Source of the DNA: Dysosmobacter sp. Marseille-Q4140
Lineage (GTDB): Bacteria; Bacillota; Clostridia; Oscillospirales; Oscillospiraceae
Length of the DNA: 64,000 bases
NCBI GenBank assembly: GCA_018228705.1
Contig: CP073694.1
Coordinates: 2,356,001-2,420,000, forward strand
Direction: 5' to 3'
Below the pieces are notes generated by a model that saw only the letters and a program-made list of their open reading frames with translations, searched no databases and was not told where the DNA came from. This document shows positions 1 to 9,949 of the stretch, piece by piece. The stretch's first letter is position 1. Each line of letters begins with the position of its first letter. The position numbers were made by a program, and so were the translations under genes.

Positions 1-876
1 TTCATGCCCACCATCTCCATGGGCGAGGCCGACAAGGACTGGGCTGTGAGCTTCGCCTGCCCCACCGACGCCGAGGGCATGTACATGATCTACGGCCGTC
101 AGTCCTGCGACACCCGGAAGCTGGAGGAGAACGCCTCCATCGACGTGGGCAACGCCAAGTTCGGCGGCCAGGAGGCCCTGGTGGTCCTGGACCACGTGTT
201 CATCCCCAACGAGTACATCTTCCTCAACGGCGAGTATGAGTTCGCCGGCATGATCGTGGAGCGCTTCGCCGGCTATCACCGCCAGAGCTATGGCGGCTGC
301 AAGGTCGGCGTGGGCGACACCCTGATCGGCGCCGCGGCCCTTGCCGCCGAGTACAACGGCGTGGAGAAGGCCAGCGCTGTCAAGGACAAGCTGATCGAGA
401 TGACCCACCTGAACGAGACCCTGTTCTGCTGCGGCATCGCCTGCTCCGCCCAGGGCTTCAAGACCAAGGCGGGCAACTATCAGATCGACCTGCTGCTGGC
501 CAACGTCTGCAAGCAGAACGTCACCCGCTTCCCCTATGAGATCGTCCGTCTGGCCGAGGACATCGCCGGCGGCCTGGTGGTCACCATGCCCTCTCAGACC
601 GACTTCAACTCCGACACCGTGGTGGGCCGCAACGGCGAGACCATCGGCGAGATCTGCAACAAGTTCTTCGCCGCCCGCGAGGGTGTCAAGACTGAGGACC
701 GCCAGCGCATCATGCGCTTCATCGAGAACCTGTGCCTGGGCGCGGCCGCCGTTGGCTACCGTACCGAGTCCATGCACGGCGCCGGCTCTCCCCAGGCCCA
801 GCGCATCATGATCGCCCGCCAGGGCAACATCCAGGGCAAGAAGCAGCTGGCCAAGGACATCGCGGGCATCAAGTAA
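1..876 (+). CDS. abfD: 4-hydroxybutyryl-CoA dehydratase / vinylacetyl-CoA delta-isomerase, C-terminal part (5' end outside window)
   Basis: The enzyme dehydrates 4-hydroxybutyryl-CoA to crotonyl-CoA using FAD and a [4Fe-4S] cluster. The frame is open from the first base, so the gene starts upstream. If the ATG at position 4 is residue 201 of the 490-residue clostridial enzyme, the motif HRQSYGGC at residues 92-99 of the visible part falls on His292 and Cys299. These are two of the four cluster ligands; the two N-terminal cysteines (99 and 103) would lie outside the window. The C-terminus, with TESMHGAGSPQAQR, is typical of the family. The acyl-CoA dehydrogenase and EtfBA genes that reduce its product follow directly. 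Related 4-hydroxyphenylacetate 3-monooxygenase proteins lack the HxxxxxxC ligand pair, so the AbfD call is firm. Confidence 0.93.
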   Translation, partial: FMPTISMGEADKDWAVSFACPTDAEGMYMIYGRQSCDTRKLEENASIDVGNAKFGGQEALVVLDHVFIPNEYIFLNGEYEFAGMIVERFAGYHRQSYGGCKVGVGDTLIGAAALAAEYNGVEKASAVKDKLIEMTHLNETLFCCGIACSAQGFKTKAGNYQIDLLLANVCKQNVTRFPYEIVRLAEDIAGGLVVTMPSQTDFNSDTVVGRNGETIGEICNKFFAAREGVKTEDRQRIMRFIENLCLGAAAVGYRTESMHGAGSPQAQRIMIARQGNIQGKKQLAKDIAGIK

Positions 877-880
877 TCCG

Positions 881-1034
881 TCCAGGGGGGACGATGTCCC
901 CCCTGGATACGAAGCCACCGCGCCGCCTGCGGCGGCACAATGGCTTCGATACCCCCCTCTCCTCCGCACGGCGGAGGAGCCGCGCCCAATGGCGCGGGCA
1001 GTGGTGTTCCGGACAGGCAGAGCCTGTCCGGAAC
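881..1034. repeat. array of five consecutive perfect hairpins between abfD and the acyl-CoA dehydrogenase gene
   Basis: Five inverted repeats sit head to tail: 881-892/896-907 (12 bp stem, loop GAT); 922-927/931-936 nested inside 910-917/941-948; 959-967/971-979 (9 bp); 981-986/991-996 (6 bp); and 1006-1018/1022-1034 (13 bp, loop AGA). None is followed by a T-run, so they are not classical terminators. The block could be a 3'-end processing or mRNA-stabilising element between two genes of one operon, or a dispersed intergenic repeat. No coding frame is supported here. Confidence 0.75.
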
Positions 1035-1092
1035 GGACGGGGGACCCCTTTTCACATTGCGCGACCAAAATTTGATATAAGGAGACAACATC

Positions 1093-2232
<1,140 letters not shown>

Positions 2233-2250
2233 GAGGAGGAAGAAACGACT

Positions 2251-3051
2251 ATGAAGATCATTGTTTGCGTCAAGCAGGTACCCGATACCTCCGGCAAGGT
2301 GGCTGTCAATCCCGACGGCACCCTGAACCGTGCATCCATGCAGACCATCACCAACCCCGACGACATGAACGCCGTGGAGGCCGCCCTGAAGCTGAAGGAC
2401 GCCACCGGCTGCAAGGTCATCGTTATCACCATGGGTCCCCCGCCGGCAGCCGGCATGCTGCGTGAGCTGATGGCCATGGGCGCCGACGAGGGCGTTCTGG
2501 TGTCCGCCCGCGAGTTCGGCGGCTCCGATACCTACGCCACCTCCCAGATCCTGGCCGCCGCCATTTCCACCATCGGCGTGGAGAAGGACGATATCGTCAT
2601 GTGCGGCCGGCAGGCCATCGACGGCGACACCGCTCAGGTCGGTCCCCAGATCGCCGAGAAGCTGCACCTGCCCCAGGTCACCTATGCCGCCGACATCACC
2701 AAGGACGGCGACACCGTCACCGTCAAGCGTATGCTGGAGGACGGCTACATGACCATCAAGGTCCAGACCCCCTGCCTCATCACCTGCATCAAGGAGCTCA
2801 ACCAGCCCCGCTACATGAGCATCGGCGGCATCTATGCCACCTACAACAAGCCTCTGGAGACCTTTGACTATGAGAAGCTGAAGGATCATCCCCTGATCGA
2901 CGCCACCACCATCGGCCTCAAGGGCTCTCCCACCAACATCTTCAAGAGCTTCACCCCGCCTGCCAAGGGCGTCGGCATGATGCTGGAGGGCAACGGCAAG
3001 GAGACCTGCGAGAAGCTGGCCGGTATTCTGGCCGACAAGCACATCATCTGA
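2251..3051 (+). CDS. etfB: electron transfer flavoprotein subunit beta
   Basis: 266 residues, the usual EtfB length. It opens with the family N-terminus MKIIVCVKQVPD. The nucleotide-binding segment QAIDGDTAQVGPQ at about 121-133 is of the type seen in clostridial Etfs that carry a second FAD and bifurcate electrons. The protein forms a soluble heterodimer with EtfA and passes electrons to or from the acyl-CoA dehydrogenase encoded just upstream. An AGAGGAGG box precedes the ATG, and only 19 nt separate it from etfA. Bifurcation is expected from family and context but not shown by the sequence alone. Confidence 0.95.
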   Translation: MKIIVCVKQVPDTSGKVAVNPDGTLNRASMQTITNPDDMNAVEAALKLKDATGCKVIVITMGPPPAAGMLRELMAMGADEGVLVSAREFGGSDTYATSQILAAAISTIGVEKDDIVMCGRQAIDGDTAQVGPQIAEKLHLPQVTYAADITKDGDTVTVKRMLEDGYMTIKVQTPCLITCIKELNQPRYMSIGGIYATYNKPLETFDYEKLKDHPLIDATTIGLKGSPTNIFKSFTPPAKGVGMMLEGNGKETCEKLAGILADKHII

Positions 3052-3070
3052 GAAAGGGGAACATACGACT

Positions 3071-4180
3071 ATGTCTAACTTCAATAGCGCGGATATCGCT
3101 GCTTTCAAGGACGTATGGGTGTTCTGTGAGCAGCGCGAGGGCAAGCTGATGCCCACCGATTTCGAGCTGATCTCCAAGGGCCGCGACCTGGCCAACGAGC
3201 TGGGCGTGAACCTGTGCGGCCTGCTGCTGGGCGGCGAGGGGATCGAGAACGTTGCCAAGGAGCTGGGCGGCTACGGCGCCGACAAGGTGATCGTGTGCGA
3301 GAGCCCGCTGCTGGCCGTGTACAACACCGACGCCTATGCCAAGGTCATCTGCGACGTCATCGAGGAGATGAAGCCCGAGGCCTTCCTGATCGGCGCCACC
3401 AACATCGGCCGTGACCTGGGCCCCCGCTGCGCCGCCCGTCTGCACACCGGCCTGTGCGCTGACTGCACCCACCTGGACGTGGATGTGGCCAACTACATCC
3501 AGTTCCTGCGTGAGTCCTCCACCCTGGACGTGGACAACACCAAGTGGGACATGGAGGACCGGAACCTGAAGATGACCCGTCCCGCTTTCGGCGGTCACCT
3601 GATGGCCACCATCATCTGCCCCCGCTTCCGTCCCTGCATGGCGACGGTGCGTCCGGGCGTCATGAAGAAGAACCCCTTTGACCAGGCCAAGGCCGACGCC
3701 TGCGAGATCGTCAAGCCCGCCTTCTCCCTGACCGAGGCCGACATCCACACCGAGGTCACCGAGGTGGTCAAGGCCGCCAAGAAGCTGGTGGACCTGATCG
3801 GCGCCGACTACATCGTGTCCGTTGGCCGCGGCATCAGCAAGGATGTCGAGGGCGGCATCAAGCTGGCTGAGGAGCTGGCTGAGGTGCTGGGCGGCGTCGT
3901 GGGCGGCTCCCGTGCCACCATCGACTCCGGCTGGCTGTCCGCCGACCATCAGGTGGGCCAGACCGGCAAGACCGTGCATCCGAAGGTGTACATCGCTCTG
4001 GGCATTTCCGGCGCCATCCAGCACAAGGCCGGCATGCAGGACTCCGAGTGCATCATCGCGGTGAACAAGAACGACACCGCTCCCATCTTCGAGATCGCCG
4101 ACTACGGCATCTGCGGCGACCTGTTCAAGGTCACTCCCATGCTGATCGAGGCCATCAAGGCCGCCAAGGCTGCCAAGTAA
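3071..4180 (+). CDS. etfA: electron transfer flavoprotein subunit alpha
   Basis: 369 residues. The N-terminal half is the Rossmann-like Etf domain. The C-terminal half carries the FAD-binding elements GGSRATIDSGW, DHQVGQTGK and ALGISGAIQH at about residues 278-320. No ferredoxin-like N-terminal extension is present. This is the partner of EtfB in oxidising or reducing the acyl-CoA dehydrogenase. It is the last gene of the butyryl-CoA block; two hairpins follow before the TRAP transporter. Confidence 0.95.
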   Translation: MSNFNSADIAAFKDVWVFCEQREGKLMPTDFELISKGRDLANELGVNLCGLLLGGEGIENVAKELGGYGADKVIVCESPLLAVYNTDAYAKVICDVIEEMKPEAFLIGATNIGRDLGPRCAARLHTGLCADCTHLDVDVANYIQFLRESSTLDVDNTKWDMEDRNLKMTRPAFGGHLMATIICPRFRPCMATVRPGVMKKNPFDQAKADACEIVKPAFSLTEADIHTEVTEVVKAAKKLVDLIGADYIVSVGRGISKDVEGGIKLAEELAEVLGGVVGGSRATIDSGWLSADHQVGQTGKTVHPKVYIALGISGAIQHKAGMQDSECIIAVNKNDTAPIFEIADYGICGDLFKVTPMLIEAIKAAKAAK

Positions 4181-4201
4181 GGTACTGCCGGGAAATCCGC
4201 T

Positions 4202-4274
4202 GCTCTGCAACGCAGAGCTGAGCGAAAAACAACAGCCGGAGGTCCGGCGTTTCCAGAAGAAACGCCGGGCCTCC
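4202..4274 (+). terminator. two hairpins after etfA
   Basis: A 7 bp stem (4202-4208/4212-4218) is followed by a strong 16 bp stem with one G-T pair (4238-4253/4259-4274, loop CAGAA). No T-run follows, so termination may be partial, and the TRAP genes could be expressed at a lower level from the same transcript. Confidence 0.55.
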
Positions 4275-4378
4275 GTTGCGGGCTGACTTGTTAAAAAAAT
4301 CACGGCAAATTTTGTCTGATGGACCGGGTTTGCCTGATTGATAAACAGCAAGCTATTTTGGAAGGGAGAAAGAAACAC

Positions 4379-5509
4379 ATGAAGAAGAAAATTTTTGCGC
4401 TGCTGATGGCGGCCGCAATGTCCCTGGGCCTGTTAAGCGGCTGCGGAACCGCTGACAGCGGGGTCATGGACCAGGCCAACGCCAACGCTGTCTCCGGCGG
4501 CAACAGCGACCTGCCGGTGGTCACCTGGAAGATGGGCTCCACCTGGGGTGCCGGCAACGTCCACTTCACCGTGGATCAGCGGTTCAGCGAGATCCTCAGC
4601 CAGCTGACCGGCGGCCGCTTCACGGTCACCAACTACGCCGACGGCGAGCTGTGCTCCGCCAGCCAGCTGTTCGACTATGTCAGCCAGGGCACCATCGAGT
4701 GCGGCGGCGACTGGGGCGGCTACTGGTCCGGCAAGGACACCGCTTTCGAGCTGCTGTCCACCATCATGGACGACTTCACCGCGCTGGATTACTACACCTG
4801 GATCTATGAGGCCGGCGGTATGGAGTGCTACAAAGAGATGTACGGCCAGTACAACATGGAGTACTTCCCCCTGGTCACCAACCCCTCTGAGTCCGGTATC
4901 CGCTCCGTGAAGCCCATTACCTCCATTGAGGATATGCAGCACATGAAGATCCGTCTGGGCGGCGTTATGGCCGGTAAGGCGGCTCAGAAGCTGGGCATCA
5001 ACATCACCACTGTGGCCGCTTCCGAGCTGTATGAGTCCCTGCAGCGCGGCGTGATCGACGGCGGCGAGTTCTCCGGCCCCAAGGCTGACGACTCCCTGAA
5101 GCTGCAGGAGGTCGCTCCCTACTGGTGCGCTCCCGCCTGGTATCAGTCCGCCGGCGTCAACGGCGTCATGGTCAACCTGGACGCCTGGAACAAGCTGCCC
5201 GAGGAGTATCAGGTGGCCTTTGAGACCGCGGCCCGCCTGTGCTGCGGCGAGCAGCTGTCCCGCTACATCTACAACGACATGACCGTCACCAACCAGATGA
5301 TCGACGAGCAGGGCATCACCGTCACCCACCTGTCCGACGAGGACATGGAGCTGATCCGTCAGACCTGCCTGGAGACCTATCTGGAGGAGTGCGAGATCAA
5401 CCCCAATTTCAAGATGGTCTATGATTCCATGCAGGCGTATCGTGCGACTGCCGACAACTATCGCGACTGGACCGGTGACTACGGCTTCGGCTTCAACCGC
5501 GAAGCGTAA
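4379..5509 (+). CDS. dctP: TRAP transporter solute-binding lipoprotein, DctP family
   Basis: 376 residues starting at the ATG with a GGAAGGGAG box upstream. A longer in-frame start at 4319 adds 20 residues unlike a signal peptide and is rejected. The N-terminus is a lipoprotein signal with the lipobox LLSGC (Cys22). The mature part has the DctP fold, with MKIRLGGVMAGKAA and the ligand-site region ESLQRGVIDGG. It captures an organic acid outside the cell and delivers it to the DctQM permease encoded next. The ligand cannot be read from sequence. The neighbouring fermentation genes suggest a short carboxylate or hydroxycarboxylate, which is inference only. Confidence 0.9.
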   Translation: MKKKIFALLMAAAMSLGLLSGCGTADSGVMDQANANAVSGGNSDLPVVTWKMGSTWGAGNVHFTVDQRFSEILSQLTGGRFTVTNYADGELCSASQLFDYVSQGTIECGGDWGGYWSGKDTAFELLSTIMDDFTALDYYTWIYEAGGMECYKEMYGQYNMEYFPLVTNPSESGIRSVKPITSIEDMQHMKIRLGGVMAGKAAQKLGINITTVAASELYESLQRGVIDGGEFSGPKADDSLKLQEVAPYWCAPAWYQSAGVNGVMVNLDAWNKLPEEYQVAFETAARLCCGEQLSRYIYNDMTVTNQMIDEQGITVTHLSDEDMELIRQTCLETYLEECEINPNFKMVYDSMQAYRATADNYRDWTGDYGFGFNREA

Positions 5510-5551
5510 AGCGCCTCTTGAAAAAGAGAAAATCTTGAGAGAGGTGTAAAA

Positions 5552-6100
5552 ATGAAAGTAATCGATGCTATCTGCGGGGTCATCGACAAGGTGAACGACA
5601 TCCTTGGCAAGGTGTTTTCCCTGCTGGTTCTGGGCATTCTGGGCGTCATTTTGTGTGAGGTCGTGCTGCGGCGCATCTTCAACAGCCCCCAGATCTGGAC
5701 CCAGGATCTGATCGTTATGCTGTTTGCCAGCTATATCATCCTGATCTGCGCCTACGGCTTTCAGAAGAAGGCCTTCGTGGCGGTGGACGTGCTGTTTGCC
5801 CAGCTGCCCATGCTGGCCCAGCACATCCTCCACACGGTCACCTATCTGATCTTCCTGGTACCCTTCGTGGTGTCCATGCTGCCCGTGAGCTGGAACTTCT
5901 TCCTGAAGGCCTATACCACCGGCGAGCAGACCTACTCTGTGTGGGCCGCGCCTACCTGGCCTGTGAAGTTCTGCCTGTTCTTCGGCCTGCTGCTGCTGGC
6001 TGTCCAGTCTGTTTCCGAGATCCTCAAGCAGGTGCGCGGCATCATCGAGGATGTCACTGCTAAGAAACTGCCCAAGGATGGGAAGGAGGCGCAGAAATGA
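5552..6100 (+). CDS. dctQ: TRAP transporter small membrane subunit, DctQ family
   Basis: 182 residues with four predicted transmembrane segments (about 18-40, 52-72, 88-112 and 130-155). The family pattern is visible in CEVVLRRIFNSPQIWTQD, where Arg residues follow the first segment. DctQ associates with DctM and is needed for Na+-coupled uptake. An AGAGAGGTG box precedes the ATG. Its stop codon overlaps the dctM start as ATGA, so the two are translationally coupled. Confidence 0.9.
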   Translation: MKVIDAICGVIDKVNDILGKVFSLLVLGILGVILCEVVLRRIFNSPQIWTQDLIVMLFASYIILICAYGFQKKAFVAVDVLFAQLPMLAQHILHTVTYLIFLVPFVVSMLPVSWNFFLKAYTTGEQTYSVWAAPTWPVKFCLFFGLLLLAVQSVSEILKQVRGIIEDVTAKKLPKDGKEAQK

Positions 6101-7479
6101 CTGCTTTGATGGATTATTTACAGGGGCTTGTAGCCTCCTCCGGAATCGTGGCCAGCGACCTGGCCGTTGTCATGATCGCGCTGCTGTTCGGTTTGATGCT
6201 GGTGGGCCTGGTCCTGGGCCAGGAGCTGGCCTTCGTTCTGGGCGGCGTCGGCGTGCTGGTTGGCTGGCTGGCCTGGGGTGATCCCGGCGTCACCATCGCC
6301 ATGACCAAGATCTATGACCAGATGCAAAGCTACTCCATGGTGGCTATCCCCATGTTCGTGCTGATGGCCAATTTCCTGACCTACTCCAAGGTGGCGGACG
6401 GCCTGTTCGAGTCCATCCGCTACCTGCTGGGCCCCCTGAAGGGCGGTCTGGGCCTGGCCGTGATCCTGGTTTCCACCGTGTTCGCCGCCACCACCGGTAT
6501 CGTGGGCGCCTCCGTGGTCACCATGGGCATGCTGTCCCTGCCCGTGCTGCTGCGCAGCGGCTATAAGCCCTCTCTGGCCTGCGGCATGGTGTGCGCCGGC
6601 GGCTCTCTGGGCATTCTGATCCCGCCCTCCATCATGCTGGTGTCCATGGGCTCCTACGCGGAGGTCTCCGTCGGCAAGATCTTCTTTGCCGCCATCGTTC
6701 CCGGCCTGTGCCTGTCTCTGTGCTACATCATCTATCTGATGGTGGTCTGCCATATCCACCCCGACTGGGGCCCGGCCATGAGCGCTGAGGAGCTGGCGGA
6801 GATGCCCCTGCGGAAGCGCATCACCGGCTCCCTGGTGAACCTGGTCCCCCCGCTGCTGCTGATCATCGCCGTGCTGGGCTCCATCTTCGGCGGCATCGCC
6901 ACCCCCACGGAGGCTGCCGGTGTGGGCGCCTTCTTCGCCCTGATCCTGGCCATCTGCTACAAGCAGTTCAGCTGGAAGATGCTCTATGAGTCCCTGATGG
7001 ATACCGCCAAGACCACCGCCATGGTGTTCATCATCCTCTTCGGCGCGGCCGCCTTCACCGGCGTGTTCATGTCTCTGGACGGCGACCAGATCATCTCCAA
7101 CTGGGTGCTGGGCATGGGCATCGGCAAGTGGGGCGCCTTTGCCATCATGATGATCATCATGTTCATCCTGGGCATGTTCATCGACTGGCTGGGCATCGTC
7201 ATGATCGTGTTCCCCATCTTCCTGCCCATTATGGATCAGTTCGGCTTCGACCGTCTGTGGCTGGTGGCCGTCAGCGCCACGCTGCTGCAGACCTGCTTCA
7301 TGACCCCGCCCTTCGGCTTCGCTCTGTTCTATGTCAAGGGCATCCTGCCGGACAACATCAAGATCCAGGAGGTCTACAAGGGCGTCATTCCCTTTATCAT
7401 CATCATCTGCATTGTGACCGCCCTGTGCGCGGTCTTCCCGCCTGTGGTTACCTGGCTGCCCGGCCTGCTGGCTGCCTGA
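6097..7479 (+). CDS. dctM: TRAP transporter large permease subunit, DctM family
   Basis: 460 residues, almost wholly hydrophobic with about eleven to twelve membrane segments. The DctM hallmark GGSLGILIPPS lies near residue 168. Later conserved parts include TPTEAAGVGAFFA and FIDWLGIVMIVFPIF. It is the ion-coupled translocating subunit. Its start overlaps dctQ by 4 nt and it ends the operon at a strong terminator. Confidence 0.93.
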   Translation: MTALMDYLQGLVASSGIVASDLAVVMIALLFGLMLVGLVLGQELAFVLGGVGVLVGWLAWGDPGVTIAMTKIYDQMQSYSMVAIPMFVLMANFLTYSKVADGLFESIRYLLGPLKGGLGLAVILVSTVFAATTGIVGASVVTMGMLSLPVLLRSGYKPSLACGMVCAGGSLGILIPPSIMLVSMGSYAEVSVGKIFFAAIVPGLCLSLCYIIYLMVVCHIHPDWGPAMSAEELAEMPLRKRITGSLVNLVPPLLLIIAVLGSIFGGIATPTEAAGVGAFFALILAICYKQFSWKMLYESLMDTAKTTAMVFIILFGAAAFTGVFMSLDGDQIISNWVLGMGIGKWGAFAIMMIIMFILGMFIDWLGIVMIVFPIFLPIMDQFGFDRLWLVAVSATLLQTCFMTPPFGFALFYVKGILPDNIKIQEVYKGVIPFIIIICIVTALCAVFPPVVTWLPGLLAA

Positions 7480-7500
7480 GTGCTCTGCGGAGAACAAGCA

Positions 7501-7534
7501 AAACGGCCGTCCCGTATGGGACGGCCGTTTTTTC
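7501..7534 (+). terminator. intrinsic terminator of the dctPQM operon
   Basis: A 13 bp perfect stem (7501-7513/7518-7530, loop GTAT) runs into a seven-T tract at 7528-7534. It also separates the converging trmO gene. Confidence 0.9.
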
Positions 7535-7542
7535 TGATGGGT

Positions 7543-8238
7543 TTAAGGGGCCGCGGGACCGATCTCTCGCACCGTCAGGCGGTCGCCCGCCACAGAGAAG
7601 CGGACCTCCAGCCCGGCGAACACGAAGCCATAGACCCGCTCCGGGTCGTCCTGGTAGTGGGGCCGGGGGTCCAGGGCCAGTACACCGGTCAGGGCCTCCC
7701 GCCGCTCCGGCGGCACCCGCTCCAGCAGATGGGGCGGGATGTCCACCGTCAGCGCCGGCGCCGCCGGGGCGCTGGCAAAGCCGCCGGTGGCCTCCGGACG
7801 GCAGTCCCCGTAGGGGAGGTAGGGCTTGATGTCCAGAATGGGGGTCCCGTCCATCAGGTCCGCACCCCGGACGCGCAGCACCGTGCCGTCATGGGCCGTG
7901 GTCTCCACGGCCTCCAGCGCCACGCAGGAAAGGCCGATGGGATTGGGCCGGAAGGGGGAGCGGGTGGCGAATACGCCCATTCTGGCGTTGCCGCCCAGCC
8001 GCGGCGGCCGTACGGTGGGGGACCAGCCCTGCCGGAGGGACTGGTCAAAGGCCCAGATCAGCCAGATGTGGGAAAAGCCCTCCAGGCCCCGCAGGGCGTC
8101 GGGATTGCGGAACTCCGGCTCAAAGACCACGGTGGCGGAGAGAGCCTCCACCAGACCGCTCTGCCGAGGCACGCCGAACTTGGAGCCGAATTCGCTGTGG
8201 ATGCGGGCAATGGGCCGCATGGAAAAGGTATCCGCCAT
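7543..8238 (-). CDS. trmO: tRNA (N6-threonylcarbamoyladenosine(37)-N6)-methyltransferase, TrmO/TsaA (YaeB) family
   Basis: 231 residues from the ATG at 8238, which has a GGGAGG box. The upstream in-frame extension has no such box. The N-terminal beta-barrel domain shows the conserved IARIHSEFGSKFGVPRQ and FRPNPIGLSCV, and the SAM-dependent family motif DLMDGTPILDIKPYLPYGD. The enzyme methylates t6A37 in threonine tRNA. It is a single gene converging on the TRAP operon. The family assignment is secure; activity on t6A is taken from the E. coli member. Confidence 0.87.
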   Translation of the reverse strand: MADTFSMRPIARIHSEFGSKFGVPRQSGLVEALSATVVFEPEFRNPDALRGLEGFSHIWLIWAFDQSLRQGWSPTVRPPRLGGNARMGVFATRSPFRPNPIGLSCVALEAVETTAHDGTVLRVRGADLMDGTPILDIKPYLPYGDCRPEATGGFASAPAAPALTVDIPPHLLERVPPERREALTGVLALDPRPHYQDDPERVYGFVFAGLEVRFSVAGDRLTVREIGPAAP

Positions 8239-8339
8239 GAGAGGGCCTCCCTTGTGTGGTATGTAGATCGCTCCCATTATACCGGACCGGGCGGAAAAAG
8301 AAAACCAAAAAAACCGGAGGTGCAAAGGCCGGCCCTTCG

Positions 8340-8373
8340 AAAAAGAGCCCGACTCCCCACGGGAGTCGGGCTC
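8340..8373 (-). terminator. intrinsic terminator for the sigma / anti-sigma operon
   Basis: A 13 bp perfect stem (8345-8357/8361-8373, loop CAC) is followed on the minus strand by a T-run at 8344-8340. It lies downstream of the gene ending at 8510. The bases 8374-8509 between them hold no supported feature. Confidence 0.85.
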
Positions 8374-8509
8374 TCAGCATCGCCTGCCGGCGGGAGATGA
8401 AAGCGGGAAGGGGACGCAGGGCCGCCTCCGAACCCTGCCTCTGCCGGGCCGGTGCCCTCTGCCCGGAGCAGAGGGGTTTCGGGACAGACCCGCGGATCTC
8501 CGCGGCGGA

Positions 8510-8848
8510 TCACATGGCCCAGGCCGCGGCGCCCAACACGCTCTCCGGCATATGCATCACCCACCAGGCGGCGGCGAACAGCGACAGGGCGGTGAGGACG
8601 ATCACGGTGCACAGCAGCATCCCCACCCAGTCGTATTTGACGGCGCTGCTGTTCCGGGCCGCCAGCAGCACCTCTGCGCCCAGCAGCACCAGCACCAGGG
8701 GGCTCAGCTTCAAAAGCCACAGCAGGTCCGCCTCCGGCAGGAGGAGGGAGGCCAGCATCCAAAGGCCGAAAACCACCAGGGTCACGCCGAAGGTGAAAGT
8801 GCCCACCCGCCGGGAAGGACGCATCGGTGTCTGCTCACGGTTCTCCAT
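8510..8848 (-). CDS. small membrane protein, unknown function
   Basis: 112 residues with three predicted transmembrane segments (about 18-37, 43-62 and 78-98), a short cytoplasmic N-terminus rich in Arg, and little else. The hydrophobic layout resembles the N-terminal part of LiaF/LiaI-type envelope-stress membrane proteins, but I see no specific motif. It overlaps the previous gene by 14 nt and is the last gene of an ECF sigma / anti-sigma operon. A role in envelope sensing or as a regulon member is inferred from position only. Confidence 0.7.
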   Translation of the reverse strand: MENREQTPMRPSRRVGTFTFGVTLVVFGLWMLASLLLPEADLLWLLKLSPLVLVLLGAEVLLAARNSSAVKYDWVGMLLCTVIVLTALSLFAAAWWVMHMPESVLGAAAWAM

Positions 8849-9482
8849 GGATATCCTCCTCGTTCTCCGACTCCGCAGATTGTTCCGTTTCCAAAGGCTC
8901 TGCCGCCTCCGGCTCCGGGCTGTCCTCCGGCTCCGCTCCGCCGGAGACCGGCGGGGTGAAGGGCGGGATGTCGTCCTCCGGCACGGCCCGGACCTTGGGG
9001 CCCCGGATGAACCACAGGCCCAGCGCGATCACCAGCACCGTCATCACCACCCGGGGCAGGTCGTAGCACAGGAAGTAGTACAGCCAGTCCCAGAGGATCC
9101 CGCCCAGACGGCGGATCAGCGTGTCGTAGAGCAGATACATGCCCACGATCACCAGTACCCAGCCGATGACGCTGTGGCGCTTTTGCAGCAGGGCGGTCAT
9201 CTGACGGGCGTCCATATCCGACAGGCCGAAGAGGTAGGCGTCCTCCGGCGCGGTGCCCTGGTCGATCTGGCGGCGGAGGTTGTAGCTGTCAAAGAAGGCA
9301 TACAGCCAGATCACCGGCGCGAAGAAGGCCAGGGGCCCCAGCCTCAGAAAGCCCGCCGCGGCGATCAGGGTAAAAACGCCCAGCAGCAGAGAGAGGCCTC
9401 GCTTCATGTACCCCTGGTACATCTGGCCGCAGCCGCACAGGCAAGAGGTGAGAAAGAGCAAAAATCCGTGTGGTTGTTTCAT
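8835..9482 (-). CDS. polytopic membrane protein with acidic C-terminal tail, unknown function
   Basis: 215 residues. The N-terminus has a TM2-like arrangement (CLCGCGQMYQGYMKRG followed by paired hydrophobic segments at about 28-66). Two further membrane segments lie near 104-122 and 138-158. The last 50 residues are Glu/Pro rich and presumably cytoplasmic. It overlaps the anti-sigma gene by 4 nt and the next gene by 14 nt, so translation is coupled. Function is unknown. The repeated pairing with an anti-sigma factor suggests control by, or input to, the sigma factor. Confidence 0.72.
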   Translation of the reverse strand: MKQPHGFLLFLTSCLCGCGQMYQGYMKRGLSLLLGVFTLIAAAGFLRLGPLAFFAPVIWLYAFFDSYNLRRQIDQGTAPEDAYLFGLSDMDARQMTALLQKRHSVIGWVLVIVGMYLLYDTLIRRLGGILWDWLYYFLCYDLPRVVMTVLVIALGLWFIRGPKVRAVPEDDIPPFTPPVSGGAEPEDSPEPEAAEPLETEQSAESENEEDIHGEP

Positions 9483-9949
9483 GGGTGGGTTCCTCCTTGT
9501 GTGGTGCCCGGCTCACCGCCGAGCGAGTCGAACCATCCGGCCAGGCCGGAAAAGGCGTCCTGAAAATTTTGGGGCCAGTCGGCGGCCCACTCCGTCATGG
9601 CGGTGCCCGCCTCCGCCAGGGGGCGGGGCCGGTCCTGCCGCTCCGGGCTTATGCCGCCCCACAGCAGCGTCAGCGCCAGGGCCACGGCGGCGGCCGCTGT
9701 GGCGTAGCGGCTGGTGACCAGCCGGATCACCCGCCGCCGGATGCGGCGGCCCAGGCCCTCCCGGCAGGCCGGGGTGGGGGCCAGCAGCGCCTCATCGGTC
9801 AGACGCTCCGTATAGCGCTGGAGGCACCGGTCGCAGAAGGCCAGGTGCTCTGCGATCTCCAGCCGGTGGAGTTCGTCCAGCGGGGCTCCGCCGGTCAGTG
9901 CCTCCAGGGCTTGATCCGTCAGGTGTCCGTGACTGTCAAAGATCTCCAT
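9479..9949 (-). CDS. anti-sigma factor with N-terminal zinc-finger (zf-HC2) and one membrane segment
   Basis: 156 residues. Residues 28-45 contain the HC2-type zinc site HLAFCDRCLQRY (His, then CxxC), the usual binding module that holds an ECF sigma factor at the membrane. One hydrophobic segment follows at about 82-100, leaving a short extracytoplasmic tail. The gene overlaps the sigma gene by 14 nt, the typical coupling of such pairs. Release is probably triggered from outside the cell; the signal is unknown. Confidence 0.85.
   Translation of the reverse strand: MEIFDSHGHLTDQALEALTGGAPLDELHRLEIAEHLAFCDRCLQRYTERLTDEALLAPTPACREGLGRRIRRRVIRLVTSRYATAAAAVALALTLLWGGISPERQDRPRPLAEAGTAMTEWAADWPQNFQDAFSGLAGWFDSLGGEPGTTQGGTHP

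Noticed and set aside
4319..4378. Upstream start for dctP giving 20 more residues
   Set aside because: It would bury the lipoprotein signal peptide; the start at 4379 has the better ribosome site.
2996..7497. Long open frames antisense to etfA, dctP and dctM (444 to 466 codons)
   Set aside because: They mirror real genes, have His/Gln/Gly/Asp-rich nonsense composition and no ribosome sites; strong GC bias at third positions keeps the opposite frame open.
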